DNA from: Streptomyces rapamycinicus NRRL 5491
GTDB taxonomy: Bacteria; Actinomycetota; Actinomycetes; Streptomycetales; Streptomycetaceae
NCBI RefSeq assembly: GCF_024298965.1
Contig: NZ_CP085193.1
Location: 5,332,001 to 5,396,000, forward strand
Direction: 5' to 3'
Length of the DNA stretch: 64,000 bases
Made by a program: the position numbers and the translations under genes. Below the pieces are notes generated by a model. The model was not told the origin of the DNA, ran no database searches, and worked only from the letters and a program-made list of their open reading frames with translations. Each line of letters starts with the position of its first letter. Within the stretch, counting starts at the first letter, position 1. Below are positions 41,607 through 49,958 of this stretch, one piece after another.

Positions 41607-41932
41607 CTGAGCCCATCGTCTACGCCACCATGTGGCGGCCGGTGATGGAAGCGGCCGGTTACCGCTGCCAGTGCACCGGCCAGTGCGGCAACGCCCACGC
41701 CAAGGGCAAGGGCCGCTGCCCGCGCGAGCACGACCAGCACGCCAGCAAGCACCGCGGCCCCGTCCACCTGATCGCGGCCCCGGCCGACCCGCTCAGCCCC
41801 ACTCTCGCCGCGACCAAGCTGCCGCCTGGGGACCTGCGGGCCTGGTGCCCGGACTGCCACACCGCAGCCCGCCGCCGCGCCACCGCAGCAGCACGCAACA
41901 TCACGCCTCCGCAGCAAGCCGGGCTGTTCTGA
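41603..41932 (+). CDS. HNH-like zinc-binding protein
   Basis: 109 residues from ATG 41603, overlapping the methyltransferase stop by 4 bp (ATGA). Cysteines are arranged as RCQCTGQCG near the N-terminus and WCPDCHTAARRR near residue 82, the spacing of the zinc frame in HNH endonucleases. The central catalytic His-His pair is not obvious (only VHLIAAP). Position directly after a DNA methyltransferase suggests a nuclease partner or a nicking accessory protein, but this is inferred. Confidence 0.6.
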   Translation: MTEPIVYATMWRPVMEAAGYRCQCTGQCGNAHAKGKGRCPREHDQHASKHRGPVHLIAAPADPLSPTLAATKLPPGDLRAWCPDCHTAARRRATAAARNITPPQQAGLF

Positions 41933-41987
41933 CCGCCCCGCCTGACCTGCGCAAACCCGGACTTCACTCCGACCAAGGAGATTCGCT

Positions 41988-42494
41988 GTGTCCAGCCGTA
42001 CCCGTGCCCGCACCGTGAAGACCGCGGCGGGCGTCACCACCGTTCGTATCCCGCGCCAGCGCGGACGCCGCTCCGCTGACCCGTTCGTGGTCGTGATCCC
42101 CGAACGCCCGACCCTGACCCGCCTGGCCCTGGACGCCGCGGCGCGGTGGCTGTGGAAGCACCGCCGCGCCCTCGCCCCGCTCGCCCTCGGCGTGCTGGCC
42201 CTGCCCATCACCGCGCTCCTGCACGTGATGGCGTGGTGGTCCGCCCTGGTGCTCGCCCCCGCCGCCGCGGGCCCGCTGCTGTGGCTGGGCATCGCGCAGC
42301 GCCGTCGCCCGGCCGCCAACGGGTCGGTGTGGGGCTTGCGCATAGCGGCGGCCCTACTCGGCACCTCCGGGATCGCCTGGGCCGCATCCGCCGCGGGGTT
42401 CGGTCCCCTGGCCGGTCCGCTGGAGCTGTGGTGGCTGCTGAACCTGATCGCCGCACAGACCACCTGGCTCATCGTCCGCCGCACCGCCAACTGA
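41988..42494 (+). CDS. Membrane protein of the transfer region
   Basis: 168 residues from GTG 41988 with AAGGAG seven bases before it. A basic N-terminus of about 60 residues is followed by three or four hydrophobic helices (APLALGVLALPITALLHVMA, ALVLAPAAAGPLLWLGIA and two more). No family recognised; AICEs usually carry such small Spd-like proteins beside traB. Predicted in the cytoplasmic membrane. Confidence 0.7.
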   Translation: MSSRTRARTVKTAAGVTTVRIPRQRGRRSADPFVVVIPERPTLTRLALDAAARWLWKHRRALAPLALGVLALPITALLHVMAWWSALVLAPAAAGPLLWLGIAQRRRPAANGSVWGLRIAAALLGTSGIAWAASAAGFGPLAGPLELWWLLNLIAAQTTWLIVRRTAN

Positions 42495-42511
42495 CATAAG
42501 GGGACCGCCTG

Positions 42512-43069
42512 ATGGCTCAGCACACCAACGGCCAGCGCCCGCACCGGCCCACCAACGGCCGCGCGGACAACGGCAAAGGGAACAAGTTCGCCAACGCGGG
42601 CGCCGCGGCGGGCGGGTTCGTCGGCGCGATGGGCGGCTCGTTCGTCCCGCCGATCAACGTCACGGTCAACAACAACCGCAGCAAGAACCACGCTGGCGGT
42701 GCCCGGCCGCACTCCGAAGCCCTGCTGCCTTCCCCAGAGTTCGGCTCCCCGGCGCAGGTGCGGTTCTACTGCAACAGCATCCGCGCGGCGGCCGTCACGC
42801 TGTCCATCGAGGTGGCCATGGGTGCCGAAATCCTCAAGGGCGTGCTGGCCGCGGTGCCGGACCCGGAGGGCAAGACGTTCGGCTCCCGCATCCGGGCGCA
42901 GAAGGTGGCCCGGAAGCTCCAGAAGTCGGCGGATGCGCTGCGGGATGCGGCCAAGAACGCCGCGGCCGCCTACGCCACCTTCCAGCAGCAGTACGAGGAA
43001 GAGATCAACCGCGTCCGTCACCGTGCCCGGCGCCCCCAGCAGCCGCGCATGGACTTCACCCAGCAGTAA
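42512..43069 (+). CDS. Plasmid transfer protein TraA-like
   Basis: 185 residues from ATG 42512. A Gly/Asn-rich, probably disordered N-terminus (INVTVNNNRSKN) precedes a helical domain (EFGSPAQVRFYCNSIRAAAVTL ... RKLQKSADALRDAAKNAAAAYATF). The protein ends with a basic tail. Matches the proteins annotated TraA next to traB in Streptomyces AICEs. Role in transfer not defined. It ends 15 bp before traB. Confidence 0.7.
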   Translation: MAQHTNGQRPHRPTNGRADNGKGNKFANAGAAAGGFVGAMGGSFVPPINVTVNNNRSKNHAGGARPHSEALLPSPEFGSPAQVRFYCNSIRAAAVTLSIEVAMGAEILKGVLAAVPDPEGKTFGSRIRAQKVARKLQKSADALRDAAKNAAAAYATFQQQYEEEINRVRHRARRPQQPRMDFTQQ

Positions 43070-43084
43070 GAAGGAGGTGCGGCC

Positions 43085-45154
43085 ATGACCCGCAACAACA
43101 GGGTGACCACCTACCACCACGACGGTATGAGTAGCTACACCATGGACCCGCGCGGCGGATCCGGCGGGGGCAGCATCAGCGGATACCTGCTGCACCGCGT
43201 CAAGCCCCACCTCCCCCCGTGGCTCGGCGTCGCCGGTGCGGGCCTGGCCGGGGCCCTCGGACACGAGCGGTGGGCCAACAGCGCAGGGGCCGGGGTCGGG
43301 CTGACCCTGGCGTCCGTGGCCCTGACCGGCACCACCTGGTGGGTCGGCCGCACCACCGGCAAACAGCGCCGCCTCCACTCAGCCATCACCGTAGCCGCCG
43401 GGTCGGCCTGGCTCACCGCCGCCTGCCTGGCCGGACCGACCACCGGCCCGATCGATGACGTCTACCTCATGGGCGGGCCCGGTGTGGCGCTGTCGTGGAA
43501 CGTGCGCATGGCCATGCGCCGCAACGACACCGATGGGGCAGGGGAAGGCTCGGACAAGGGCCTGCTGGAGAAGGTGGGGCTGGCGCGGGCGCAGATCGGC
43601 ACCGCGAAGGTGGAGCCCAACCGGGTCACCGCACCGGTCGCGCTGGAGCCCGGAGAGCAGACCAACGACGACGTCACCAAGGCACTGGCACGGATCGCAT
43701 CCGCGCTGGACCTGCCGAAGTCCGCCGTGCGCTACACCCCCGACCCGGACTCCGAACGCCGCGGAGACCTGGTCATCGTGCCGGAAGACATGCTCTCGGA
43801 GGTGGTGGAGTGGGAAGGGCCGTCGAACCTGGGTGGCTCGATCGCCGAGCCGCTGGTCATCGGCCGCTACGACGACGGCGCCGAGCTGGTGATGTGGCTG
43901 CCCGGCGACCCGGAGACCGGCCGCAACTCCACCCACCTGCTCATCGCGGGCGGCACCGGCTCCGGCAAGGGCGACACCGCACTGAACGTGCTGACGGAGA
44001 TCCTGTCCCGCCGGGACGCGATCGTGTGGTTCTCCGACCCCAAGGCGTTCCAGGACTTCGCCCCGCTCCGGGCAGGGCTGGACTGGGATGCCGAGGGCGG
44101 CACGCAGACAGAGGTCATGGTGGCGGGCGTCGAGGCAGCCATCCCCGCCCGCACTCGCTGGCTGGGTGCCCACAGCTACCGGCAGTGGGTCCCGGAAGCC
44201 GCCGAGGTGCAGAACGACCCGGAGCACACCTGCCGCAGCGACGGCCGCGCCTGCGGCTGCCCCGGCATGCCGTTCCTGGTCGCCTGGTTCGAGGAGGCCG
44301 CCAACACCCTGCGCAACCTGGGCGACGACACCTTCACCGGCATCGCCCAGGAAGCCCGCTCGGCGGGCATCTCGCTGGTGGTCTCGCTCCAGCGGCCCTC
44401 CTACGACCAGATGTCCACCTCCACCCGCGCATCCCTGCCGTCCGTGATCGCGCTCGGCTGCGACCCGCGCGATGAAGGGTTCTCCCTGCCGGAGACGGTC
44501 ATCGACGCGGGCGCCCACCCCGGAGCGTGGGGCAACCGGCGCCCCGGCTACTGCTACGTCGTCTCGCCCGGCATCGATGAGGACCGGTACCCCTCCCCGG
44601 GCCGTACCCGGCGCTTCACCATCCGGGCCGTGCCGGTCATGGAACGCCTCGCCGCGTGGGCGCAGCACAACGGTGCCCACGCCGACCCGGTCACCGCCGG
44701 AGCGGTCTCCGGTGTCGCCGGCCGCGCCTACACCGGCCGCACCACCGACACCGACGACAGCGCCCCGCAGCCGACGACGCTGCGGGCGGTCGAGGAGGAA
44801 GACGACATGAACCACGGCGGCCTGCTGGTCGACCCCGAAGACTCCGGGATCGACCCGGAGGAGGAACTGCCCGACGCGGAGGAGGGCGACGACGCCCCGA
44901 TCTTTGGGCAGACCACCGGCCGCAAGCCCTCTCCGGCCGAGGCCCGGCAGCTCTTCGCTCAGGCACTGGAGGAGTTCGAGGACGCAGGAGAGATGGTCGT
45001 CGGTCCGAAGGACTTCATGGACTGGTGCGACCGGAACAACCTCTCCCGCCCCTGGGTCTCCGAGCGGCTCAAGGAAGCCGCCATGGCGGGCCGACTGGAG
45101 GCGACCAACACCACCGGCCGGTGGCGCATCATCCCCGCCCTGACGGCCGCCTGA
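43085..45154 (+). CDS. traB: FtsK/SpoIIIE-type conjugative DNA translocase TraB
   Basis: 689 residues from ATG 43085, with a strong AAGGAGG site. Two or three N-terminal membrane helices lie within residues 35-140. The motor domain has Walker A GGTGSGK at 289-295 and Walker B-like LVAWFEEAAN near residue 400. The last 60 residues (DFMDWCDRNNLSRPWVSERL) form a winged helix comparable to FtsK gamma, which in Streptomyces TraB reads 8-bp repeats in the clt locus. It moves double-stranded DNA between hyphae without nicking. Six TGACACC heptamers follow directly downstream. Confidence 0.93.
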   Translation: MTRNNRVTTYHHDGMSSYTMDPRGGSGGGSISGYLLHRVKPHLPPWLGVAGAGLAGALGHERWANSAGAGVGLTLASVALTGTTWWVGRTTGKQRRLHSAITVAAGSAWLTAACLAGPTTGPIDDVYLMGGPGVALSWNVRMAMRRNDTDGAGEGSDKGLLEKVGLARAQIGTAKVEPNRVTAPVALEPGEQTNDDVTKALARIASALDLPKSAVRYTPDPDSERRGDLVIVPEDMLSEVVEWEGPSNLGGSIAEPLVIGRYDDGAELVMWLPGDPETGRNSTHLLIAGGTGSGKGDTALNVLTEILSRRDAIVWFSDPKAFQDFAPLRAGLDWDAEGGTQTEVMVAGVEAAIPARTRWLGAHSYRQWVPEAAEVQNDPEHTCRSDGRACGCPGMPFLVAWFEEAANTLRNLGDDTFTGIAQEARSAGISLVVSLQRPSYDQMSTSTRASLPSVIALGCDPRDEGFSLPETVIDAGAHPGAWGNRRPGYCYVVSPGIDEDRYPSPGRTRRFTIRAVPVMERLAAWAQHNGAHADPVTAGAVSGVAGRAYTGRTTDTDDSAPQPTTLRAVEEEDDMNHGGLLVDPEDSGIDPEEELPDAEEGDDAPIFGQTTGRKPSPAEARQLFAQALEEFEDAGEMVVGPKDFMDWCDRNNLSRPWVSERLKEAAMAGRLEATNTTGRWRIIPALTAA

Positions 45155-45158
45155 CGCC

Positions 45159-45260
45159 TGACACCGTCACGGGCGCCTGACACCCAAACCCCTAGGCAAA
45201 CCCGCTGTCAGAAACCCGTGACACCACTGCGTGACACCCCTGACACCCGAGCCTGACACC
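45159..45260. repeat. Cluster of six TGACACC direct repeats (candidate clt / TraB recognition site)
   Basis: Exact TGACACC copies at 45159, 45178, 45219, 45232, 45241 and 45254, all in the same orientation and all in the 170-bp gap after traB. Most are extended to CTGACACCC or GTGACACCC. In other Streptomyces plasmids the clt locus next to traB holds short direct repeats bound by the TraB winged helix. Confidence 0.65.
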
Positions 45261-45324
45261 CCGATCCCCGCGGGCCCGCGCCCTCTCCCGGCGCGGGCCC
45301 GCGGGCATCCCGGAGGGATTCGCG

Positions 45325-45771
45325 ATGACCCACCTCAACCGGCCCACGGCCGTCGAAGTCCACCACCCCCAACCCATCACCCCGCACCCGACCGCCGCGC
45401 CCCTGGTGCATGTGCAGCCGGGCGCGGCGGCCCAGGTGCAAAGCGTCGTGCTACCGGACGGGCGGGTCATCACCGGCTACGCCATTGAGCCGGTCAAGCC
45501 TGAGCCCGTCACGGCCAAACCCGTCATCTCCCACGCAGCGGTGAACATCGCCCTCGGCGGGATCGGGTTCGCCGCGGTCTGCGGTGGGCTGTTTCTGCTC
45601 ACCGCGTTCATCGCCGCGCTCGCCGCGTTCATCCACCAGCTCATCATCCTCGCCGCGGTCATCTTCGGCGGCTGGATCGCCGTGCAGATCTTCAGCGCGA
45701 ACCGCTCCAGCCACGGGACCACGGTCAACATCCGCAAGGCAGTCATCAAGCGCAACCACTTCCACACCTAG
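45325..45771 (+). CDS. Spd-type membrane protein
   Basis: 148 residues from ATG 45325 (GGAGGG upstream). A Pro/His-rich N-terminal part of about 75 residues carries VLPDGRVITGYAI, then two adjacent hydrophobic helices (ALGGIGFAAVCGGLFLLTAF and FIHQLIILAAVIFGGWIAV). Fits the spread proteins (SpdB type) that follow traB in Streptomyces elements. Function in plasmid spread inferred from place and topology. Confidence 0.7.
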   Translation: MTHLNRPTAVEVHHPQPITPHPTAAPLVHVQPGAAAQVQSVVLPDGRVITGYAIEPVKPEPVTAKPVISHAAVNIALGGIGFAAVCGGLFLLTAFIAALAAFIHQLIILAAVIFGGWIAVQIFSANRSSHGTTVNIRKAVIKRNHFHT

Positions 45772-45784
45772 TCAGGAGATCTCC

Positions 45785-46063
45785 ATGGCAACGCGCCTGG
45801 TCATCTGCTACATCGCCGTATGCGACCTCTGCGGCGCCACCACCGACTACGACGGCTTCACCCCCCACCTGGACAGCCCGGAAGACGCCGTCCAATACAT
45901 GACCGAGACCTTCGGCGACGACGGATGGACCCTCAGCCCCGACGGCCGACTCGTCTGCGACACCGTCACCGACCCGGCACACGAAACCGTCCATGAGGCG
46001 GCCGGAAAGCGCACCCCCAAGCCCGGCCCGGACGCCATGAGCGTCCACTTCCCCACCACCTGA
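45785..46063 (+). CDS. Small AICE protein with CxxC
   Basis: 92 residues from ATG 45785, with AGGAG seven bases upstream. CDLCGATTDYDGF near residue 13 could be half of a zinc site; a second Cys (LVCDTV) lies near residue 58. It resembles the small hypothetical proteins regularly found in Streptomyces AICEs between spd genes and the replication module. Function unknown. Confidence 0.65.
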   Translation: MATRLVICYIAVCDLCGATTDYDGFTPHLDSPEDAVQYMTETFGDDGWTLSPDGRLVCDTVTDPAHETVHEAAGKRTPKPGPDAMSVHFPTT

Positions 46064-46100
46064 CCGTCCGCGCATCCGCCAAAGCCATCAGGGAGTGGCT

Positions 46101-46490
46101 GTGAAAGCACTGACCGTGCATCAGCCGTGGGCCGACGCCATCGCCTACGGCGGCAAGCGCATCGAAAACCGCTCCTGGACCCCGCCCGCCGCGGCCGTGG
46201 GCAGCACCATCCTCATCCACGCGGGCAAGACCTTCGACCCCACGGCCCGCTTCGTCATCACCGACTGGAAGGCACTCGACAACTGGCCCGACGCCCGCGG
46301 AGCCATCATCGCCACCGCCGTCCTGGCCGGGCACCACCGCGCCGATGGCTGCTGTGCCCCATGGGGCGATGCCCGCGGCCATCACTGGCAGCTCACCGAC
46401 GTCCAGCCGCTCACCGAACCGGTGCCCTGCCGCGGCGCACAACGTCTCTGGACCCCCGGAGTGGCGGTCCAGGCCATCCGCACCGCCTGA
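46101..46490 (+). CDS. ASCH-domain protein
   Basis: 129 residues from GTG 46101 with AGGGAG five bases before it; an upstream GTG at 46095 lies in the ribosome site. It begins KALTVHQPWADAIAYGGKRIENRSW, which contains the ASCH signature GxKxxExR. The ASCH fold is PUA-like and binds RNA or modified nucleosides; some members are nucleotide hydrolases. ASCH proteins are common on Streptomyces AICEs and phages. Specific role unknown. Confidence 0.8.
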   Translation: MKALTVHQPWADAIAYGGKRIENRSWTPPAAAVGSTILIHAGKTFDPTARFVITDWKALDNWPDARGAIIATAVLAGHHRADGCCAPWGDARGHHWQLTDVQPLTEPVPCRGAQRLWTPGVAVQAIRTA

Positions 46491-46514
46491 TCACCACGAA
46501 ACGAGGAATGCCGC

Positions 46515-46790
46515 ATGACCCGGCTCCGCATCCAGCACACGACCTGGCCCCGCCGCGCGCTCGTCCTCACCGACACCCCCCGCCCCGACTGTCCCGACTG
46601 CGACGGGGACGGCGGCACTGCTCACGACTACGGCGACTATGAGACCGGCGAATACGCGGGCACCGACTGGGAGCGCTGCCCCTGCTGGGACGAGACCCGC
46701 CGCTGGACCTTGCTTCCCCTCCCGCGCCGCCCCCGGTGGCTGCGTCGGCAGGACCCCGACGTCGACCCGTGGGCCGAGTCCCCGTTCTAG
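46515..46790 (+). CDS. Small cysteine-rich AICE protein
   Basis: 91 residues from ATG 46515 (GAGGAA upstream). CPDCDGDGG near residue 26 and RCPCWDE near residue 54 resemble a DnaJ-type or treble-clef zinc site. Acidic Tyr/Asp stretch between them, Arg/Pro-rich end. No known function; it lies just ahead of the replication genes. Confidence 0.65.
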   Translation: MTRLRIQHTTWPRRALVLTDTPRPDCPDCDGDGGTAHDYGDYETGEYAGTDWERCPCWDETRRWTLLPLPRRPRWLRRQDPDVDPWAESPF

Positions 46791-46876
46791 ACACGCCCGG
46801 GGCGGCCCCCTCTCACGCCAATGAATCGGGGCCGCCCGGTCTCCCAGCGCTCTCAATAGAACTGGAGGCATCCAGC

Positions 46877-47770
46877 ATGACCCAATCCGCCGTCATCCGG
46901 CGAGACCCTCCCGCCTTGTCACCCCTGCGGACCGCGCTGGAGCTGGCCGCGACCGGTCTGCCGGTGCTGCCCCTGCGCAGGGGCAAGGTCCCGTTCGGGA
47001 ACTGCCGCACCTGCGCGAAGGACGCTCGGACGGGCAGGGCCGTCTGTGGCGGGCGGCCGAACATGAAGGACGCTGGCAACTGCCAGTGCCCCGATCCCTG
47101 CCACGCGTGGGCTGCCGCCACCGCCGACCTGTCCGTCATCGCCTCGCCCGCGTGGGCGTCGGCGTGGCGGGAGGCCGTAACGGTCGCCTACCACCCCGGG
47201 GGCGCCGGGCTGACCGTGGTGGACCTCGACGACACCGCAGCCGTCGCATGGGCCCGGGAGACCCTGCCCGCCACCCGGATCGTGCCGACGACTCGCGGTG
47301 AGCACTGGATCTACCGAGGCGCCATGCGGTCGGTGAACGCCGTCCGTGACGGTGTCGACATCAAGTCCACGATGGCCTACGCCCGGTGGCTCGGTCCCGG
47401 CACCGGCACCATGACGGCCCTGCCGGACATCGTGCGTGCGCTGGCCGTGAAAGAGCCCTCCACGGTCCGGTCGGCCCCACAATCCATCGCCGTACCCGCA
47501 CCGGCCGGGGAAGGGGCCTGCCCTCACCGCACGCCCACCTACCTGGACCGTGGCATCGCCATGGCCGAGCAGCGCATCACCGAGGCCACCAGCGCGATCC
47601 ACACCACCGTCTACCGCACCTTCCTCGCCGTGCTCTCCACCCACGGCCGGTGCGGCTGCCTCACCGAGGCCCACATCGCGCGACTGTTCACCGCCGCACA
47701 GGCCAAGGGCGAATCCCCCCGGCACTGCACCGACGCGTGGACCAACGCCCTTACCACGTTGGGGCTGTAG
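46877..47770 (+). CDS. Prim-pol domain replication protein
   Basis: 297 residues from ATG 46877 (GGAGG nine bases upstream). The bifunctional primase/polymerase (prim-pol) fold is indicated by ALELAATGLPVLPLRRGKVP at the start, a Cys-rich insert (NCRTCAKD, CGGR, NCQCPDPCH) and the catalytic VVDLDD with Asp116 and Asp118. This belongs to the RepPP type of AICE initiators. It stops 2 bp before the ATPase gene, so the two are expressed together and probably act as one replication initiator. Confidence 0.85.
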   Translation: MTQSAVIRRDPPALSPLRTALELAATGLPVLPLRRGKVPFGNCRTCAKDARTGRAVCGGRPNMKDAGNCQCPDPCHAWAAATADLSVIASPAWASAWREAVTVAYHPGGAGLTVVDLDDTAAVAWARETLPATRIVPTTRGEHWIYRGAMRSVNAVRDGVDIKSTMAYARWLGPGTGTMTALPDIVRALAVKEPSTVRSAPQSIAVPAPAGEGACPHRTPTYLDRGIAMAEQRITEATSAIHTTVYRTFLAVLSTHGRCGCLTEAHIARLFTAAQAKGESPRHCTDAWTNALTTLGL

Positions 47771-47772
47771 CG

Positions 47773-49248
47773 ATGTCCGACGACGAAAAGACCCCGGCCC
47801 GCGAGGTCATCACCGACTACGCGCAGGCGCACTTCCGGTACTTCCGCACCGCCGACGGGACCGTGTACGCGCAGAAGAACAGCCACCCTGTGGCCCGTCC
47901 GATCCGCTCTCAGGGCACCACGGGAAGTCACCGCCAGGAACTCATGGTGGGCCTGTTCAGGGACGGGCGGGGCGTGTTCACCGGGACCGCGCTCAAGGAG
48001 GCGTTGGACTTGATCGAAGCGCTCGCGCTGACGGAAGACGTGCAGCCTGTCCATATCCGCGTCGCGCCAGGACTCGACGGAGCGACCTGGCTGGACCTGG
48101 GCCGCAACGACGGGCAGTCGGTCCGTATCCACCCCACCGGCTGGGACATCGCCATCCCCGACCCGCGCGAGGTGTGCTGGCGTCGCACTCAGCTCACAGG
48201 GGAGCTGCCCCTGCCCGCCAAGGACACCGACGGCAAGGGCATCGATCTCCTGTTGCGGCTGTGCAACTTCGCCAACGCGGAGACCGAATGCTTGGCCATC
48301 GCCTGGCTCATCGGCTGCCTCGGGCCATCCGTCCCCGTTCCCGCCCCGTTCCTCACCGGCCCCCAGGGCGCGGGCAAGTCCACCGGCGGGCGGATGCTCG
48401 TGAGGATCATCGAGGGCATGAGCGGCGACCTGCGCCGCGCTCCGAAGGACGAGGAAAACCTGATCGCGGCCGTGGCGGCCGGATGGGTCACCGCCCTGGA
48501 CAACCTCTCCCACATGACCCCGGACCTGTCCGACGCCATGTGCTGCATCGTCACCGGAGCCGAGAACGTCAAACGCGCCCTGTTCACCGACGGGGACGTT
48601 TTCCGCGCCCGCTACCGCCGCCCCCTCCTGCTGACCGGCATCGACGTGGGCGTCATCCGGCCCGACCTCGCGGAACGGCTCCTGCCCCTGCGTCTGGAGC
48701 GGCCCCGCGTCCGGCGCACCGAAGCTGAGCTGTGGACGGAGTACGCGGAAGTTCTGCCCGTCGTTCTCGGGTCTCTCCTGGACCTCACAGTCAAGGTCCG
48801 CGCAGCGGAGGCAGAGACCCCCACCGATCTGCGGATGGCGGACTTCGCGCACCTATGTGCGCAGCTCGATGCGGCTACCGGTCTCGGGGCGCTCGCCGCG
48901 TACCGGGCCAGTCTGGACGACCTGAACGACGACGTGATCGAGGGCGACCTTCTGGCGCAGACCGTTCTCAGGCATGCGGACACCATGGAGGCGGGCGCGG
49001 CGCAGCGGATGACCTCCACCGAGTGGCTGCACTGCCTCAGTCGCCTCTACAGCGGCGACGAACTACGTCCCCCGCCCAAGGGGTGGCCGACCACGGGAAA
49101 GGTGTTCTCCGACCGCCTCAAACGCCTCCAGCCGACCCTTGCCGCCCGTGGCGTCCTCATCGACTGGGGCCGCACCAGCGAAGGCCGCTACCTCGAAATG
49201 ACCCGCCAACCGGCCCCGCCCCCACACGAGCAGAAGCCGGTGTTCTGA
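47773..49248 (+). CDS. Replication ATPase/helicase partner
   Basis: 491 residues from ATG 47773. Walker A GPQGAGKST is at 196-204, and a Walker B-like VTALDNLSHM follows near 240, with an Arg-finger-like RRPLLLTGI segment near 295. The C-terminal 120 residues look like a winged-helix DNA-binding part (EWLHCLSRLYSGDELRPPPK). It fits the D5/superfamily 3-like ATPases that partner prim-pol initiators. It is followed by a long terminator hairpin and an iteron-like cluster. Confidence 0.8.
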   Translation: MSDDEKTPAREVITDYAQAHFRYFRTADGTVYAQKNSHPVARPIRSQGTTGSHRQELMVGLFRDGRGVFTGTALKEALDLIEALALTEDVQPVHIRVAPGLDGATWLDLGRNDGQSVRIHPTGWDIAIPDPREVCWRRTQLTGELPLPAKDTDGKGIDLLLRLCNFANAETECLAIAWLIGCLGPSVPVPAPFLTGPQGAGKSTGGRMLVRIIEGMSGDLRRAPKDEENLIAAVAAGWVTALDNLSHMTPDLSDAMCCIVTGAENVKRALFTDGDVFRARYRRPLLLTGIDVGVIRPDLAERLLPLRLERPRVRRTEAELWTEYAEVLPVVLGSLLDLTVKVRAAEAETPTDLRMADFAHLCAQLDAATGLGALAAYRASLDDLNDDVIEGDLLAQTVLRHADTMEAGAAQRMTSTEWLHCLSRLYSGDELRPPPKGWPTTGKVFSDRLKRLQPTLAARGVLIDWGRTSEGRYLEMTRQPAPPPHEQKPVF

Positions 49249-49270
49249 CCCGCGACCACGCGCTCGGTCC

Positions 49271-49320
49271 CGAACAGCAAGAGGAGCACCACGCTAACGG
49301 CGTGCTCCTCTTGCTGTTCG
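49271..49320 (+). terminator. Terminator of the replication/transfer operon
   Basis: A perfect 19-bp stem (arms 49271-49289 and 49302-49320) with a 12-base loop, 22 bp after the ATPase stop. Confidence 0.9.
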
Positions 49321-49427
49321 GCGGAACGCCGCCCGATGGTCGCGCCGCGCAGCGGCTCCTTCTTCACGCTGTAAGGCGCACCGAACTACAACAGACACCC
49401 CCTCTTTTGTCCTAAGAGGGAAGACGC

Positions 49428-49633
49428 TGCGTCATCTGCGTCACGCAGACGGGAAAATGGCACCTGACCTGCGGATACAGGCATGACGCAGACGGCAACC
49501 TCTGCGTCATCCTGCGTCATCTGCGTCACCCGATGACGCAGCCCATGACACGCAGATGACGCACCCCCTGGTCGCTGCGTCACACAAAACCGCAGGTCAA
49601 AAGCGCCAATGACGCTGATGACGCAATGACGCA
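49428..49633. repeat. Iteron-like cluster of 11 TGACGCA heptamers (candidate replication origin)
   Basis: TGCGTCA at 49428, 49437, 49503, 49513, 49522 and 49576, and its complement TGACGCA at 49484, 49534, 49557, 49619 and 49627, plus a TGACGCT variant at 49610. Most are extended to ATGACGCAG/CTGCGTCAT. They fill the non-coding gap between the replication genes and the excisionase gene. Confidence 0.7.
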
Positions 49634-49708
49634 GAAATCCGCGCTTCGGACAGACGCGCCCCCTGGAAGGCCCAAAGACCCCGCCATCAGAGCGAAGGAG
49701 TCGAACGC

Positions 49709-49897
49709 GTGGCACGCGACGACAAGCTCAAGCTCCCCGACGTCCTCAAAGAGATCAAGATGAGCCGCGCCGCCTTCTACCGCATGCGCGCCCGCGGCAA
49801 GGCTCCGAAGCTCATCAAGCTCCCGAACGGCCACCTTCGCGTCCGTCGTAGCGACCTCGACGCGTGGTGGCGAGACCTCGACTCCCCCGCTTACTGA
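49709..49897 (+). CDS. Excisionase (AlpA/MerR-like helix-turn-helix)
   Basis: 62 residues from GTG 49709 with AAGGAG eight bases upstream. LPDVLKEIKMSRAAFYRMRARG is a winged helix-turn-helix, and GHLRVRRSDLDAWW is the usual end of AICE Xis proteins. It bends att DNA so that the integrase can excise the element. It lies 61 bp before int. Confidence 0.9.
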   Translation: MARDDKLKLPDVLKEIKMSRAAFYRMRARGKAPKLIKLPNGHLRVRRSDLDAWWRDLDSPAY

Positions 49898-49958
49898 TCC
49901 ACACCCGAAGGGGACCGGCCGCGCCGCGGTCGGTCCCCTTCTGCATGGAAGGAACCAC

